64,000 nucleotides of DNA, taken from NCBI GenBank assembly GCA_025057905.1, contig JANWUX010000001.1, forward strand, positions 208,155 through 272,154. The letters run 5' to 3'. The notes under the pieces are model-generated. The model did not search any database. It was not told the origin of the DNA and was given only the letters and a program-made list of their open reading frames with translations. The stretch is from Patescibacteria group bacterium (GTDB taxonomy: Bacteria; Patescibacteriota; Microgenomatia; UBA1406; GWC2-37-13). Made by a program: the position numbers and the translations under genes. How positions within the stretch are numbered: position 1 is the stretch's first letter; every line of letters begins with the position of its first letter. Positions 21,782-30,918 of the stretch are shown piece after piece.

Positions 21782-22726
21782 ATGATTGAGGCGCGAGAAA
21801 ATTTTTTCAACAAGCCGTTTGATTTTTCTTTGATTGATCAAATAAAGGCTGCTGGGCCGGTGGCAGAACTAATCGAAGAGATGAAAAGAAAAGGTTTATT
21901 ATCTGAAGAAAACTCTTACCACAAACCAATCATTGAGACTGATGTTTATAGGTTGAGACGAGGTCTTTGCTTGCCTTGCGCTTCGGCCGTCGCTATAAAT
22001 ATTCTTTTGAACAGGCGAGTAGTTGGAGATGATGATGGGATATTAAGTATCGCCGACATGCACCGACTTCTTCTTCCTCATCACGGAAAGTATCCAACCA
22101 CCAATTTTCCTTGTGGTTGGCTAGTTGTCAATGATAAGGGAGATATGTATCATCATGCAATTGCTGCTTTTGCTGAGGCTCTGGAGATTAATACTTATTC
22201 ACTTTTAGGTTTCAAAAAAATTGACGACTTGATAAATATAATGGAAAAAGCGAAAAATAGCGCAATCGTGGTTTCTTTCAATAACCGATTTGTTCTAGAA
22301 CAAACTTTAAAAAACTATCCTGATTCAATTAAAAAAGATGGAGACAAATTTTTAATTAAAGTATCAACTCCTGAAGGTGATATCTTTAAACCATTTGAAA
22401 ACGGTCGGCACGCAGTTACTATTCTCAATTTTTCGACTTCAAGCGGTGAACTCTTAGTTGCCGATTCTTTTAATCTCCCTCAAACAAAGCAAACAAAAGG
22501 AATTTTAGTAAGGCTCTCACTCGAAGAGGCGACTGAGTACTTGAAATATCATGACAATGCCATTACAAGAGCAATCGTTTTTTCCCAAAATCCCGATTTA
22601 AAATCCATTTTCCAGGATTTACTGATTCCGTATATCCCCAAAGAGGTAAAAAGTGACCTATCCTCAAGAATAGACGATAAAAAAGCCCAGATAAAAGCTA
22701 AGTCTCTTTGGCTGAATGTAATATAA
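21782..22726 (+). CDS. Hypothetical protein with C39/papain-like cysteine peptidase-type fold
   Basis: 314 aa; Cys in RRGLCLPCASAVAINILL, His in GRHAVTILNF, Asp/Asn in VADSFNLP in the order expected for a C39-like triad. Confidence 0.5.
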   Translation: MIEARENFFNKPFDFSLIDQIKAAGPVAELIEEMKRKGLLSEENSYHKPIIETDVYRLRRGLCLPCASAVAINILLNRRVVGDDDGILSIADMHRLLLPHHGKYPTTNFPCGWLVVNDKGDMYHHAIAAFAEALEINTYSLLGFKKIDDLINIMEKAKNSAIVVSFNNRFVLEQTLKNYPDSIKKDGDKFLIKVSTPEGDIFKPFENGRHAVTILNFSTSSGELLVADSFNLPQTKQTKGILVRLSLEEATEYLKYHDNAITRAIVFSQNPDLKSIFQDLLIPYIPKEVKSDLSSRIDDKKAQIKAKSLWLNVI

Positions 22727-23016
22727 TTATTTCGCCGAAGAAACACTCTTATTTCCATAATTTACGTGACTTAAAGAAACACATCTCAGCCACATTATCT
22801 ATTATGGCTCCTTAGATTCAAAAAAATTTAAATTTCACAAAAAATCAGTGTGGTTATGTCAATCATCATTAATTTTCCTAGTTGCCACAAAGAAAAGATC
22901 TGAATTATGAAATCAGATCAACTTATGCTTAAAAAATAATCTGCCAAATCTCCTTTTAAAAAGATGTTTTCTTTGAAACAATCTAATCTTCTGAACTAAA
23001 AGACAGCTTGATCAAG

Positions 23017-23103
23017 CGGAGATGGAGGGATTCGAACCCCCGATGACCTTGCGGTCATACTGGTTTTCAAGACCAGCCCGTTCAACCACTCCGGCACATC
23101 TCC
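23017..23103 (-). tRNA. tRNA-Ser (anticodon TGA), CCA not encoded
   Basis: GGAGATG...CATCTCC-G acceptor, anticodon loop CTTGAAA, long variable arm, GGTTCGAATCC. Confidence 0.95.
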
Positions 23104-23107
23104 CCTG

Positions 23108-23179
23108 AGGCGCGTGCCGGACTCGAACCGGCGGATAGCTGTTTTGCAGACAGCCGCGTTACCTCTTCGCCAACGCGCC
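23108..23179 (-). tRNA. tRNA-Cys (anticodon GCA), CCA not encoded
   Basis: GGCGCGT...ACGCGCC-T acceptor, anticodon loop CTGCAAA. Confidence 0.95.
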
Positions 23180-23255
23180 CCAAAGCCTCTATTAATTTTA
23201 CCAGAGATTGTCAAAATTAGCCTTCCCCTTCGATTTGAGGTAAAATATAACAAAT

Positions 23256-23340
23256 GGAGGGTTGGCAGAGCGGTCAATTGCGCGAGTCTCGAAAACTCGA
23301 GGGATTTTTCCCTACAGAGGTTCGAATCCTCTACCCTCCG
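23256..23340 (+). tRNA. tRNA-Ser (anticodon CGA), CCA not encoded
   Basis: GGAGGGT...ACCCTCC-G acceptor, anticodon loop CTCGAAA, long variable arm. Confidence 0.94.
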
Positions 23341-23341
23341 C

Positions 23342-24082
23342 ATGAAGGAAATTTTTTTCTCCATCGTTATTCCGACTTTAAATGAAGAAAAATCTCTGCC
23401 GATTCTACTTAATTCAGTAAAAGCTCAAGATTACAAAAAAATCGAGATAATCATAGTTGATAGCTTTTCAACCGACAAAACAAAAAAAATTGCTCTTCGC
23501 TATAAAAGATCTCTTCCATTATTTTTTTTCGAAAGAATGAATCAGAATGTTTCTCAAGCAAGAAACTTCGGCGCCAGGAAAGCCAAAGGCGAATTTATTG
23601 TTTTTCTCGATGCTGATGTTGAGTTGGGCCAATTTAATTTCCTAAGTCAGCTAAACAAAAATATTCAGTTAAATCATCTTGATGCCTTAACTGTCTGGAA
23701 CCGAGCAAAGGAGAATCTGACTGGTAAACTCATCTTTGGATTAATGAACCTGCTGATGACTCTTCTTCAGAAGCTTAGACCCTCAGCCAATGGCCCGTGT
23801 ATCATCGTCAGGAACTCATTTTTCAAGAAAGTTGGTGGTTTTGATGAAGAAATTGTTTTCGGCGAAGACGTCGAACTAGTTCAAAGATTAGTAAAAAACA
23901 AAGCTCGATTTGCTGTTTTTTCCTCGCCAATTCTCTTCGTTTCAGATCGAAGATTCAAAAAAGAAGGACTTTTGAAAAGTCTTTTCAAGTCAACGAAAGC
24001 AATTTTTCATCAGTTAATTTTTGGACCGATTAAAAAACCAATTTTTGAATATCAAATGGGAGGAAAATACTATGAAAATTAA
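23342..24082 (+). CDS. Family 2 glycosyltransferase (ORF-track start 23114 is artefactual, runs through tRNAs)
   Basis: MKEIFFSIVIPTLNEEKSLPILLNSVKAQDYKKIEIIIVDSFSTDKT, FLDADVEL, GGFDEEIVFGEDVELVQR. Confidence 0.9.
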   Translation: MKEIFFSIVIPTLNEEKSLPILLNSVKAQDYKKIEIIIVDSFSTDKTKKIALRYKRSLPLFFFERMNQNVSQARNFGARKAKGEFIVFLDADVELGQFNFLSQLNKNIQLNHLDALTVWNRAKENLTGKLIFGLMNLLMTLLQKLRPSANGPCIIVRNSFFKKVGGFDEEIVFGEDVELVQRLVKNKARFAVFSSPILFVSDRRFKKEGLLKSLFKSTKAIFHQLIFGPIKKPIFEYQMGGKYYEN

Positions 24083-24557
24083 AACCGAAAACTCCGCTGG
24101 TGGGATTGTTTTCAAAAGAGAGCCGAAACTCTCAAGGAAGGAAACTCTTTGGTTAATCTGCCAGCATTCTTACCATAAAGGCTGGGTCTTCCCAAAAGGA
24201 TTAGTTGCTGATAAAAAAACAAATGAGTCAATTGAGTCTGCCGCTCTGAGAGAGGTTGAAGAAGAAGGTGGAGTTAAAGCAAAAATCGTTTATCCAAAAC
24301 CGGTCATTGTTTCTTATTTCTACCATTGGCCGAACTCGCCTCATAGTAAAGATGACAAAAGTCAATTGTTGGTAAAGAAGACCGTTTATTACTTTCTGAT
24401 GGAGTATTTGTCAGGTGATCCAAAAAATCATGATTTTGAGATGAGTGATGCCATTTTTGTCAATGTTGATCAGGTAAAAAATAGCTTACGATTCCCAAGC
24501 GACAAAGACGCTTTTGAAAAAATTCTCAAAATTTACCAAAAACTCTATGGAACCTAG
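24072..24557 (+). CDS. NUDIX hydrolase
   Basis: MKIKTENSAGGIVFKRE...; Nudix box GLVADKKTNESIESAALREVEEEGGV. Confidence 0.92.
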   Translation: MKIKTENSAGGIVFKREPKLSRKETLWLICQHSYHKGWVFPKGLVADKKTNESIESAALREVEEEGGVKAKIVYPKPVIVSYFYHWPNSPHSKDDKSQLLVKKTVYYFLMEYLSGDPKNHDFEMSDAIFVNVDQVKNSLRFPSDKDAFEKILKIYQKLYGT

Positions 24558-25119
24558 AGAGTCGAAACTTAAGATATTCAAGTACAACGCCATTCTCTCG
24601 ATGATTTTTTTTATCAGTTCAACTTTGGTTTTTAGTTCGGCAATAGACAACTTTAGCCTTCGAGATTACACCATTTCAGACATCAGTAAATTTCTTCCCA
24701 AAAGGCAACTTAGTTATTTTAACGCGTTGTTTTTTATCAAGTGTTTGATGGACTTCTTGTTTGTGGCTTATTTGATACAATTCTTCAGAATAAAAGCTTA
24801 CTCTCCTACGGCACTATTTCTTCTTTTAGCTGTTATATCTTTTGGGGCTTTAGGGTTTTTTCCAATAAGCGAGAATCGCTTCGGCCACATACTCGTAGCA
24901 TCAACTATGTTCATTAGCTTTACTTTCAGCGAAATTAGTCTGGCCAGACTTATTGGAGATGATAAATTTCTTTACTTAACTAAGAATCTTGTTGCCATTC
25001 AGATAATCAGTGTTGGCTTGTTTTTCTCCTGGGGCAACTTTAACGGCGTCTTTGAGCTCTTTTATATGATTACTGCTTTCCTCTGGTTGATGATTCTAAT
25101 AAAAAACTACCTTCGATAA
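24547..25119 (+). CDS. DUF998-like membrane protein
   Basis: Polytopic; NFSLRDYTISDISKF, ALGFFPISENRFGHILVA. Confidence 0.65.
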   Translation: MEPRESKLKIFKYNAILSMIFFISSTLVFSSAIDNFSLRDYTISDISKFLPKRQLSYFNALFFIKCLMDFLFVAYLIQFFRIKAYSPTALFLLLAVISFGALGFFPISENRFGHILVASTMFISFTFSEISLARLIGDDKFLYLTKNLVAIQIISVGLFFSWGNFNGVFELFYMITAFLWLMILIKNYLR

Positions 25120-25128
25120 AAAATCGAG

Positions 25129-25200
25129 AGCGGTGGATGGGATTCGAACCCACGACCTTCTCCTTGGCAAGGAGACATTCTACCACTGAACTACCACCGC
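25129..25200 (-). tRNA. tRNA-Gly (anticodon GCC)
   Basis: GCGGTGG...CCACCGC-T acceptor, anticodon loop TTGCCAA, GGTTCGAATCC. Confidence 0.95.
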
Positions 25201-25276
25201 TGGTGCCGAGGGTCAGAGTCGAACTGACATCTGAGGTTTTTCAGACCCCCGCCGTGACCACCTTGGCTACCTCGGC
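25201..25276 (-). tRNA. tRNA-Phe (anticodon GAA), CCA encoded
   Basis: GCCGAGG...CCTCGGC-A-CCA, anticodon loop CTGAAAA. Confidence 0.93.
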
Positions 25277-25285
25277 TTATTCAGG

Positions 25286-25357
25286 TGCGCTGAGAAGGAT
25301 TCGAACCTTCGACGCCCACTTTATAAGAGTGGTGCTCTACCGCTGAGCTATCAGCGC
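25286..25357 (-). tRNA. tRNA-Ile (anticodon TAT)
   Basis: GCGCTGA...TCAGCGC-A acceptor, anticodon arm CCACT-CTTATAA-AGTGG (34-36 = TAT), GGTTCGAATCC. Confidence 0.9.
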
Positions 25358-25392
25358 CTTTTAATAATTATATCACTCTCCAATAGTCTTTA

Positions 25393-25760
25393 TCAGACTC
25401 TGCTTTTCTCTTTGGCCATCAAACTACCATAAAAAATTTCATCGCAGGGACTAAGATCAAATTGACCATTTGCGATTGCTACAAACACTTCTCTAACCAT
25501 AATTGTTCTTTTTAGGTGAGCGAGGGTATTATCTTCTCCTCTTTGATTGTGTTGCTACAGAGATGGATCAAAAGAAGCTAATTTTCAAGCCAGTTTATGA
25601 AATCTCTCCGCAAACTGGCTTCATTATTATCGTTAATAAAAACCGAGGAAGTGAATTGGGTAAATTAAGCAAAGTCTCTCTTTTATGCCACTTTCTCCAA
25701 AAATCTCAACGACTCTCTGGGTAATATTAACGATCTCAATTTTTTTTGATTGGTCCTTAT
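25393..25760 (-). pseudogene. Decayed YjbQ/UPF0047 family (secondary thiamine-phosphate synthase-type) gene
   Basis: Minus-strand fragments in different frames: KKIEIVNITQRVVEIFGESGIKERLCLIYPIHFLGF / VFINDNNEASLRRDFINWLEN* / QHNQRGEDNTLAHLKRTIMVREVFVAIANGQFDLSPCDEIFYGSLMAKEKSRV*; collinear with YjbQ family motifs. Confidence 0.8.
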
Positions 25761-25816
25761 GATCAGATACTTAGTGAAAGATTTTTTCTTGAATAAAATT
25801 TCCAGACAGAGAATCT

Positions 25817-25890
25817 TGGTGGACCCACGGAGAATTGAACTCCGATCTCAGCGATGCGAACGCTGTGTTTTACCGTTAAACCATGGGCCC
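25817..25890 (-). tRNA. tRNA-Ala (anticodon CGC), CCA encoded
   Basis: GGGCCCA...TGGGTCC-A-CCA with G3:U70 identity pair, anticodon loop TTCGCAT. Confidence 0.93.
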
Positions 25891-25896
25891 AACCTG

Positions 25897-25968
25897 TGTC
25901 TCCGGAGAGATTCGAACTCTCATCAAAGGCTCCGGAGGCCTTTATTTTATCCGTTAAACTACGGAGAC
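25897..25968 (-). tRNA. tRNA-Arg (anticodon CCG)
   Basis: GTCTCCG...CGGAGAC-A acceptor, anticodon arm AAGGC-CTCCGGA-GCCTT. Confidence 0.9.
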
Positions 25969-26080
25969 AAGATGTTTTATTATAATTATAAAATCCAAAG
26001 CCAATGAAACACCCATTACAAAAAATCATCACCTACCGGACACCGAGTTGGTACAAAGAAAAATCAAGAAAGAGAATAAA

Positions 26081-26863
26081 TCATTTCAAAATTATTAAAG
26101 AAAGAATCACTGCCAAAGCCACCCGGTAAACTCCAAAAATCACCAGGGTGTGATTCTTGACGAAGTTAATTAGCCACCTAACTGATAACCAAGCAAAAAG
26201 GAATGAGGTAAAAAAACCAATCAGCAAAAACCAAAAGTTGACTGAAACGCTAAAAATCACCTCTTTTTGGATGTAGAAATCAATCAAACCAGCCGAGATT
26301 ATTGTTGGGATCGATAGTAAAAAAGAGTAAACAGTGGCGGCTTCTCTTTTGTAGCCTAAAATCATCATTCCTAAAATCACCGCTCCTGCCCGAGAAACTC
26401 CCGGAATTATCGATAATGATTGAAATAACCCAATAAAAAAACTATCACGAAGGCTAAGATGAGAGATTTCTTTTTTAAGAATGACTTTCTTCACATCAAC
26501 AAGCTTTTCAAAAATAATAAAGCCCAAACCGATGACAAACAAACTCAGAGCAATCAAGGTTAATGATTCAAAGAATACGTCTTTGATTATTCGGTATGAA
26601 AATAACGCAACTGAGGCTGTCGGAATAAAAGAGATTAACAAGTGTTTGATTATGGATTTATGAATCATAAAGAACTTAAAATAAAAAAAAACCACCGAAA
26701 GAATTGCTCCTGATTGAATGACTACCTCAAACACTTTCAAAAACTCCGTCTGAGGTAATTTCAAAATTTTAGAAGCAATGATCAGATGAGCCGTTGAGGA
26801 AACGGGTAAAAATTCTGTAATCCCCTCAACAATTGATAAAACGATCACATGGAATAGGTTCAT
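26081..26863 (-). CDS. uppP: Undecaprenyl-diphosphatase UppP/BacA
   Basis: 260 aa; SIVEGITEFLPVSSTAHLI, GLFQSLSIIPGVSRAGAVILGMM. Confidence 0.96.
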   Translation of the reverse strand: MNLFHVIVLSIVEGITEFLPVSSTAHLIIASKILKLPQTEFLKVFEVVIQSGAILSVVFFYFKFFMIHKSIIKHLLISFIPTASVALFSYRIIKDVFFESLTLIALSLFVIGLGFIIFEKLVDVKKVILKKEISHLSLRDSFFIGLFQSLSIIPGVSRAGAVILGMMILGYKREAATVYSFLLSIPTIISAGLIDFYIQKEVIFSVSVNFWFLLIGFFTSFLFAWLSVRWLINFVKNHTLVIFGVYRVALAVILSLIILK

Positions 26864-26895
26864 GTGGAAAATTATATAATTATATTTTCTTGCTA

Positions 26896-28059
26896 ATGAA
26901 ATCTCTTGCCGAGCTTAAGATCGCTCTCGTCCACGACCAATTGCTGGAGTTTGGCGGCGCCGAGAGAGTTTTAGTCTCACTAAAAAAAATTTTTCCCCAT
27001 GCCGATATTTTTACCACTTGTTTTAGGATAAATTCTCTAGGATCACACAAAAAATTGTTTAAAAGATGGTCAGTAACTGTTTCTTGGTTTGGCAAACTTC
27101 CTCTTGTCAATCGTTTTTATTCACCTTTTCGTTTTTTAACCCCGCTAATTTGGGAAAGTTTTAATTTTTCTCGATATGATCTGGTTATTTCTTCGTCAGG
27201 TAGCTGGATGTCAAAGGGTATTCTCACTCGAAAACCAACAATTCATATCTGCTACCTTCATCATCCCCCGCGTTATCTGTATGACTACGAAACTGCCATT
27301 GAATGGCAAAGATACTTGCCCGTGAGAATTTATGGAACTATTGTTAATCATTCTCTTCGCCTCTGGGATTTTCAATCAGCTCAAAGGCCGGATTTTTTGA
27401 TTGCTAACTCGGTTGAAACTCAAAAACGAATTGAAAAATTTTATCGCCGAAAGTCAACGGTAATTTATCCACCTGTAGCCATACCTAAAACAATCTATAA
27501 TCAAGAACAAAAGAATTACTTTATAACAATCTCTCGCTTAGCCAAACCAAAACACATCGAGGTACTAATCGAAGCTGCTAATAAAAAGAGATTCTCTCTC
27601 AAAATTATTGGCACTGGGCGTGAAGAGAGGTTTCTAAGATCGATTGCCGGAGAGATGGTAGAGTTCTTGGGAGATTTACCAGATAATCAATTTGAGAAAG
27701 TTATCTCGGGAGCCAAGGCCTTTCTTTTTGCCTCAAAAGATGAAGAGTTTGGAATTGCTTGTCTTGAAGCAATGGGTTATGGAATTCCAGTTATCGCCTA
27801 CAATTCTGGAGGAATTCCTGAGTATCTTGTTGATGGCAAGAATGGCTTCTTATTTGATTATTTGAATTATCAAAGTCTTGTTGACAAAATCAAAAAGTTA
27901 AACCATCTTAGCAAAAAAGAATACCATCAGATGCGCCGACAAGCTAGAAAAACAGCGGAAAGATTTAGCGAAGAAAAATTCAAAAAAAAGATATCTGACT
28001 TTATAACAAAAGCCATTAAAAAGGCAAATTCTTTAGAGAAGATTAATCCCAATCTCTAA
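26896..28059 (+). CDS. Family 4 glycosyltransferase
   Basis: LKIALVHDQLLEFGGAERVLVSLKKIFPHADIFT; KDEEFGIACLEAMGYGIPVIAYNSGGIPEYLVDGKNGFLF. Confidence 0.94.
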   Translation: MKSLAELKIALVHDQLLEFGGAERVLVSLKKIFPHADIFTTCFRINSLGSHKKLFKRWSVTVSWFGKLPLVNRFYSPFRFLTPLIWESFNFSRYDLVISSSGSWMSKGILTRKPTIHICYLHHPPRYLYDYETAIEWQRYLPVRIYGTIVNHSLRLWDFQSAQRPDFLIANSVETQKRIEKFYRRKSTVIYPPVAIPKTIYNQEQKNYFITISRLAKPKHIEVLIEAANKKRFSLKIIGTGREERFLRSIAGEMVEFLGDLPDNQFEKVISGAKAFLFASKDEEFGIACLEAMGYGIPVIAYNSGGIPEYLVDGKNGFLFDYLNYQSLVDKIKKLNHLSKKEYHQMRRQARKTAERFSEEKFKKKISDFITKAIKKANSLEKINPNL

Positions 28060-28818
28060 TCTAAGACAAGAAACGTACCTAAAGAGAGTTTTCTCGCATT
28101 TCAACTTGAGTGAAAAATCAGTCTCTATAAAAATCAAAAGAGACTTAACCTGCAAAAATTTCTTTTCATTAACGAATTTTATCTTTAATATGTTTTAAGG
28201 ATTATAATTTACAGATATTTTGTTTACAAAAGAATAGAGGTCTGATATTGAATATTCCAATCTCCCTTTTTAAAAGGGAAGAATGATAATTTTGAACCAA
28301 TCCAATTTCTTCTAGAAATCTATTTCCTGTTATTTAAGATTTTTTTATCTAGTCTGCTTTTTGTCTATGGAATATTTATCTCTTTGTTTATTTTTTTATA
28401 ATAAATAAAACCAAACTCAAACCAATCTTTTTGTGTTTTATCTAAAATTCAAATTAAATTTTTTAAAGATGTGCCCTCTCAATAAAGAAATTATTTTAGT
28501 CACTCAATAGCTTACTTTTTTAAGATAGATTAACTGAATCGTAGTATTATTTTAGTTAAATTCTTCAAAAAAAAGACATTTTTTTATTCAGATAATTTTT
28601 TATTTTTTAGTCAGCAAATTTTTATGACAAATAATGAAGAAAAAATTTCCTTTTTGATTTTGTCATCTGTGTTTAGTTGTTAGTTTTATTATTTTAAACC
28701 AACAACTATGAGATTATGATTTTCACTTATCAAATTTTTATTTAGAATCTTTATTCAGAATCCGCTTATTGTATTAAATTTTCTAAAAATAATTAGCAAC
28801 AAAATCACAGAACACTCT

Positions 28819-29682
28819 ATGCCTGAGCTTCCTGAAGTTGAGACTATTAGGCGTTGTCTAAAGAGGAAAATTGTCTCCAAAGTTATTGAAGATATTGAAG
28901 TCTTATCAAAAAAGAACTTTATCGGTGATAAAAGAGAAATCTTTGGTCTAAAAATAACCTCAATTAGTAGATACGGAAAAGTGCTGGTGTTTGGATTAAA
29001 CGATCCTCTGAATTTAAGCTCTGGTCTTAAAAGATATCTCAATTTTCACTTCAAGCTGTCTGGTCAGTTACTTTACGCTGACAATGTCAAAAACGCAACC
29101 TACATAAATAAAATTCCCTTCACTAAGAGCAACAAGATGCCAGCTAACACAACACGAGTGATAATTAAATTTACTGATAAATCAGGACTCTTTTTCAACG
29201 ACTTAAGAAAATTTGGTTGGGTAAGAATCTCAGCCAAACCGCTTTTCCCTAAAGGTGCTGATGTTCTCTCCAAAGAGTTCACTTTTGAGTATTTTAAGAA
29301 AATTACCCACGAATCTAGGAGGCCAATAAAACTTGTTCTTCTTGATCAGGATAAAATTGCTGGTGTTGGCAATATTTACGCCAATGACGCCCTTTTTGTT
29401 TCGGCTATCCACCCTCTCAGACCAGCCAACTCCCTTAACGAAAAAGAGCAAATAGCTCTCTATCAAGCGATTCTTCAGGAGATTAAGAAAGGTGTCAAAC
29501 ACAAAGGCTCGTCGGGAGGTGATGAAGCATTTGTTCTTCCCGATGGTTCAAAAGGTAATCACCAACGCTATTTTCTTGTTTATCAAAGAGAAGGTCAGCC
29601 GTGTTTAAAGTGTCAGGGGAATATAAAGAGAATAAAGCAAAATAACCGAAGTACTTTTTTCTGTCCCCTTTGTCAGAAGTAA
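28819..29682 (+). CDS. mutM: Formamidopyrimidine-DNA glycosylase
   Basis: MPELPEVETIRRCL, FNDLRKFGWV, GVGNIYANDALF, C-terminal zinc finger CLKCQGNIKRIKQNNRSTFFCPLCQ. Confidence 0.97.
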   Translation: MPELPEVETIRRCLKRKIVSKVIEDIEVLSKKNFIGDKREIFGLKITSISRYGKVLVFGLNDPLNLSSGLKRYLNFHFKLSGQLLYADNVKNATYINKIPFTKSNKMPANTTRVIIKFTDKSGLFFNDLRKFGWVRISAKPLFPKGADVLSKEFTFEYFKKITHESRRPIKLVLLDQDKIAGVGNIYANDALFVSAIHPLRPANSLNEKEQIALYQAILQEIKKGVKHKGSSGGDEAFVLPDGSKGNHQRYFLVYQREGQPCLKCQGNIKRIKQNNRSTFFCPLCQK

Positions 29683-29688
29683 ATTTTT

Positions 29689-30918
29689 CTATTGATATCT
29701 AATGGCCTCGATCGGTGACAGATCAGCGGCCTTCTTTGCTGGAAAAACACCAAAAATTATTCCCACAAAAGACGAAACACCAAGAGCCAAGAGCACTGAG
29801 TAAATGTCAATATATGCCGGAATAAATCTTTGAACTAGAAGTGTTAACAAGAATGCTAGCCCTAAACCTATACTTCCGCCAAACAAGGAGAGAAGGGTCG
29901 ATTCGACAATGAATTGGAAAAGGATGTCTTTTTTTCTGGCGCCGATGGCTCTTCTGATTCCAATCTCTCTCGTTTTCTCGGTGACAGTGACAAACATGAT
30001 GTTCATAATACCAATACCACCGACAACCAAAGAGATACTAGCAATTGCGACTAAAACAAAATTTAGAATAGAAAAGATTGAGTTGACAGCTCTTAAAATT
30101 TCCCCTGGCTCAATAAGACTGAACGAATCATCATTATGTCGCTTTAACATTTCCCGGATGATCGAATCTTTTATTTCTTGCAGAGTAAACTTCTCATCAT
30201 CAAATTGAAGAGCAATTCTCGAGAAGTCTTTCTGTGGATTAAAAATATAGCCTGTCGTGTAAGGCGCAAAAAGATAGTTGTCGTAATCAGGCCCACCAAA
30301 CCCGCCGCCACCCTCCGGCTCAATCACGCCAATTACTGTGTAGCTAATTCTGGAGACCGAGAGTCTCTGATTAACAGCCAAATCTGGCTTACCAAATAAT
30401 TTCTCAGCGATTTTAGATCCAAGGACTACAACCTTTGATCTTTTAATCACTTCATTTTGGTCAAAAAAACGGCCAATTTTTATTTTAAAACCATTGATTT
30501 CAAAAAAAGCTTCATTGGAAAAAATGATCGTTCCCTCTTCAGAGCCTTTTGAGCTTTTTACCTGAGTTTGAGCCGAGTAAATTGGAGCCACCTCTTCTAC
30601 CCCTCTTAGTTTTCTGATTCTGGCTAAATCTCGATTGTCAAATTTGACCGACTGAAGAGTCGCGGCTACATTAAAACTGCCACCTTGAATTATCTTTCCG
30701 GGAACAATGAAAAGAGTGTTTTTTCCTAGTTGAGCAAATTGATCATTGATGTATTTCTTAAGACCTAGACCAAGAGCCATCAACATCACCACGGCAAAAA
30801 CACCAATCATAATCCCCAAAGAAGTCAAAAAAGTCTGAGTCTTGTTTTTTTTAAAGTCTTCAATGGCGTTTTTGACGACAAAAAAAAGATAATTCACCTC
30901 ACTTTTGTATCGCGACAA
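29689..30918 (-). CDS. MacB-like ABC transporter permease (FtsX-like)
   Basis: 409 aa; TFLTSLGIMIGVFAVVMLMALGLGLK, MFVTVTEKTREIGIRRAIGARKKDILFQF. Confidence 0.94.
   Translation of the reverse strand: MSRYKSEVNYLFFVVKNAIEDFKKNKTQTFLTSLGIMIGVFAVVMLMALGLGLKKYINDQFAQLGKNTLFIVPGKIIQGGSFNVAATLQSVKFDNRDLARIRKLRGVEEVAPIYSAQTQVKSSKGSEEGTIIFSNEAFFEINGFKIKIGRFFDQNEVIKRSKVVVLGSKIAEKLFGKPDLAVNQRLSVSRISYTVIGVIEPEGGGGFGGPDYDNYLFAPYTTGYIFNPQKDFSRIALQFDDEKFTLQEIKDSIIREMLKRHNDDSFSLIEPGEILRAVNSIFSILNFVLVAIASISLVVGGIGIMNIMFVTVTEKTREIGIRRAIGARKKDILFQFIVESTLLSLFGGSIGLGLAFLLTLLVQRFIPAYIDIYSVLLALGVSSFVGIIFGVFPAKKAADLSPIEAIRYQ

Noticed and set aside
22996-23364. ORF (122 aa, minus) across the tRNA-Ser/tRNA-Cys/tRNA-Ser cluster
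   Set aside because: Translation of tRNA genes; the sequence folds into canonical tRNAs on both strands.
25137-25346. ORF MGFEPTTFSLARRHSTTELPPLVPRVRVELTSE...
   Set aside because: Classic artefact of translating antisense tRNA-Gly/Phe/Ile genes.
25503-25724. 73 aa plus-strand ORF
   Set aside because: Antisense to recognisable YjbQ pseudogene fragments; no independent protein signature.
25750-26032. ORFs 25750..26007 (+) and 25763..26032 (-)
   Set aside because: Artefacts over tRNA-Ala and tRNA-Arg genes.
28270-28295. Inverted repeat CCCTTTTTAAAAGGG
   Set aside because: Almost no loop and short AT-centred stem; not a convincing terminator or binding site.
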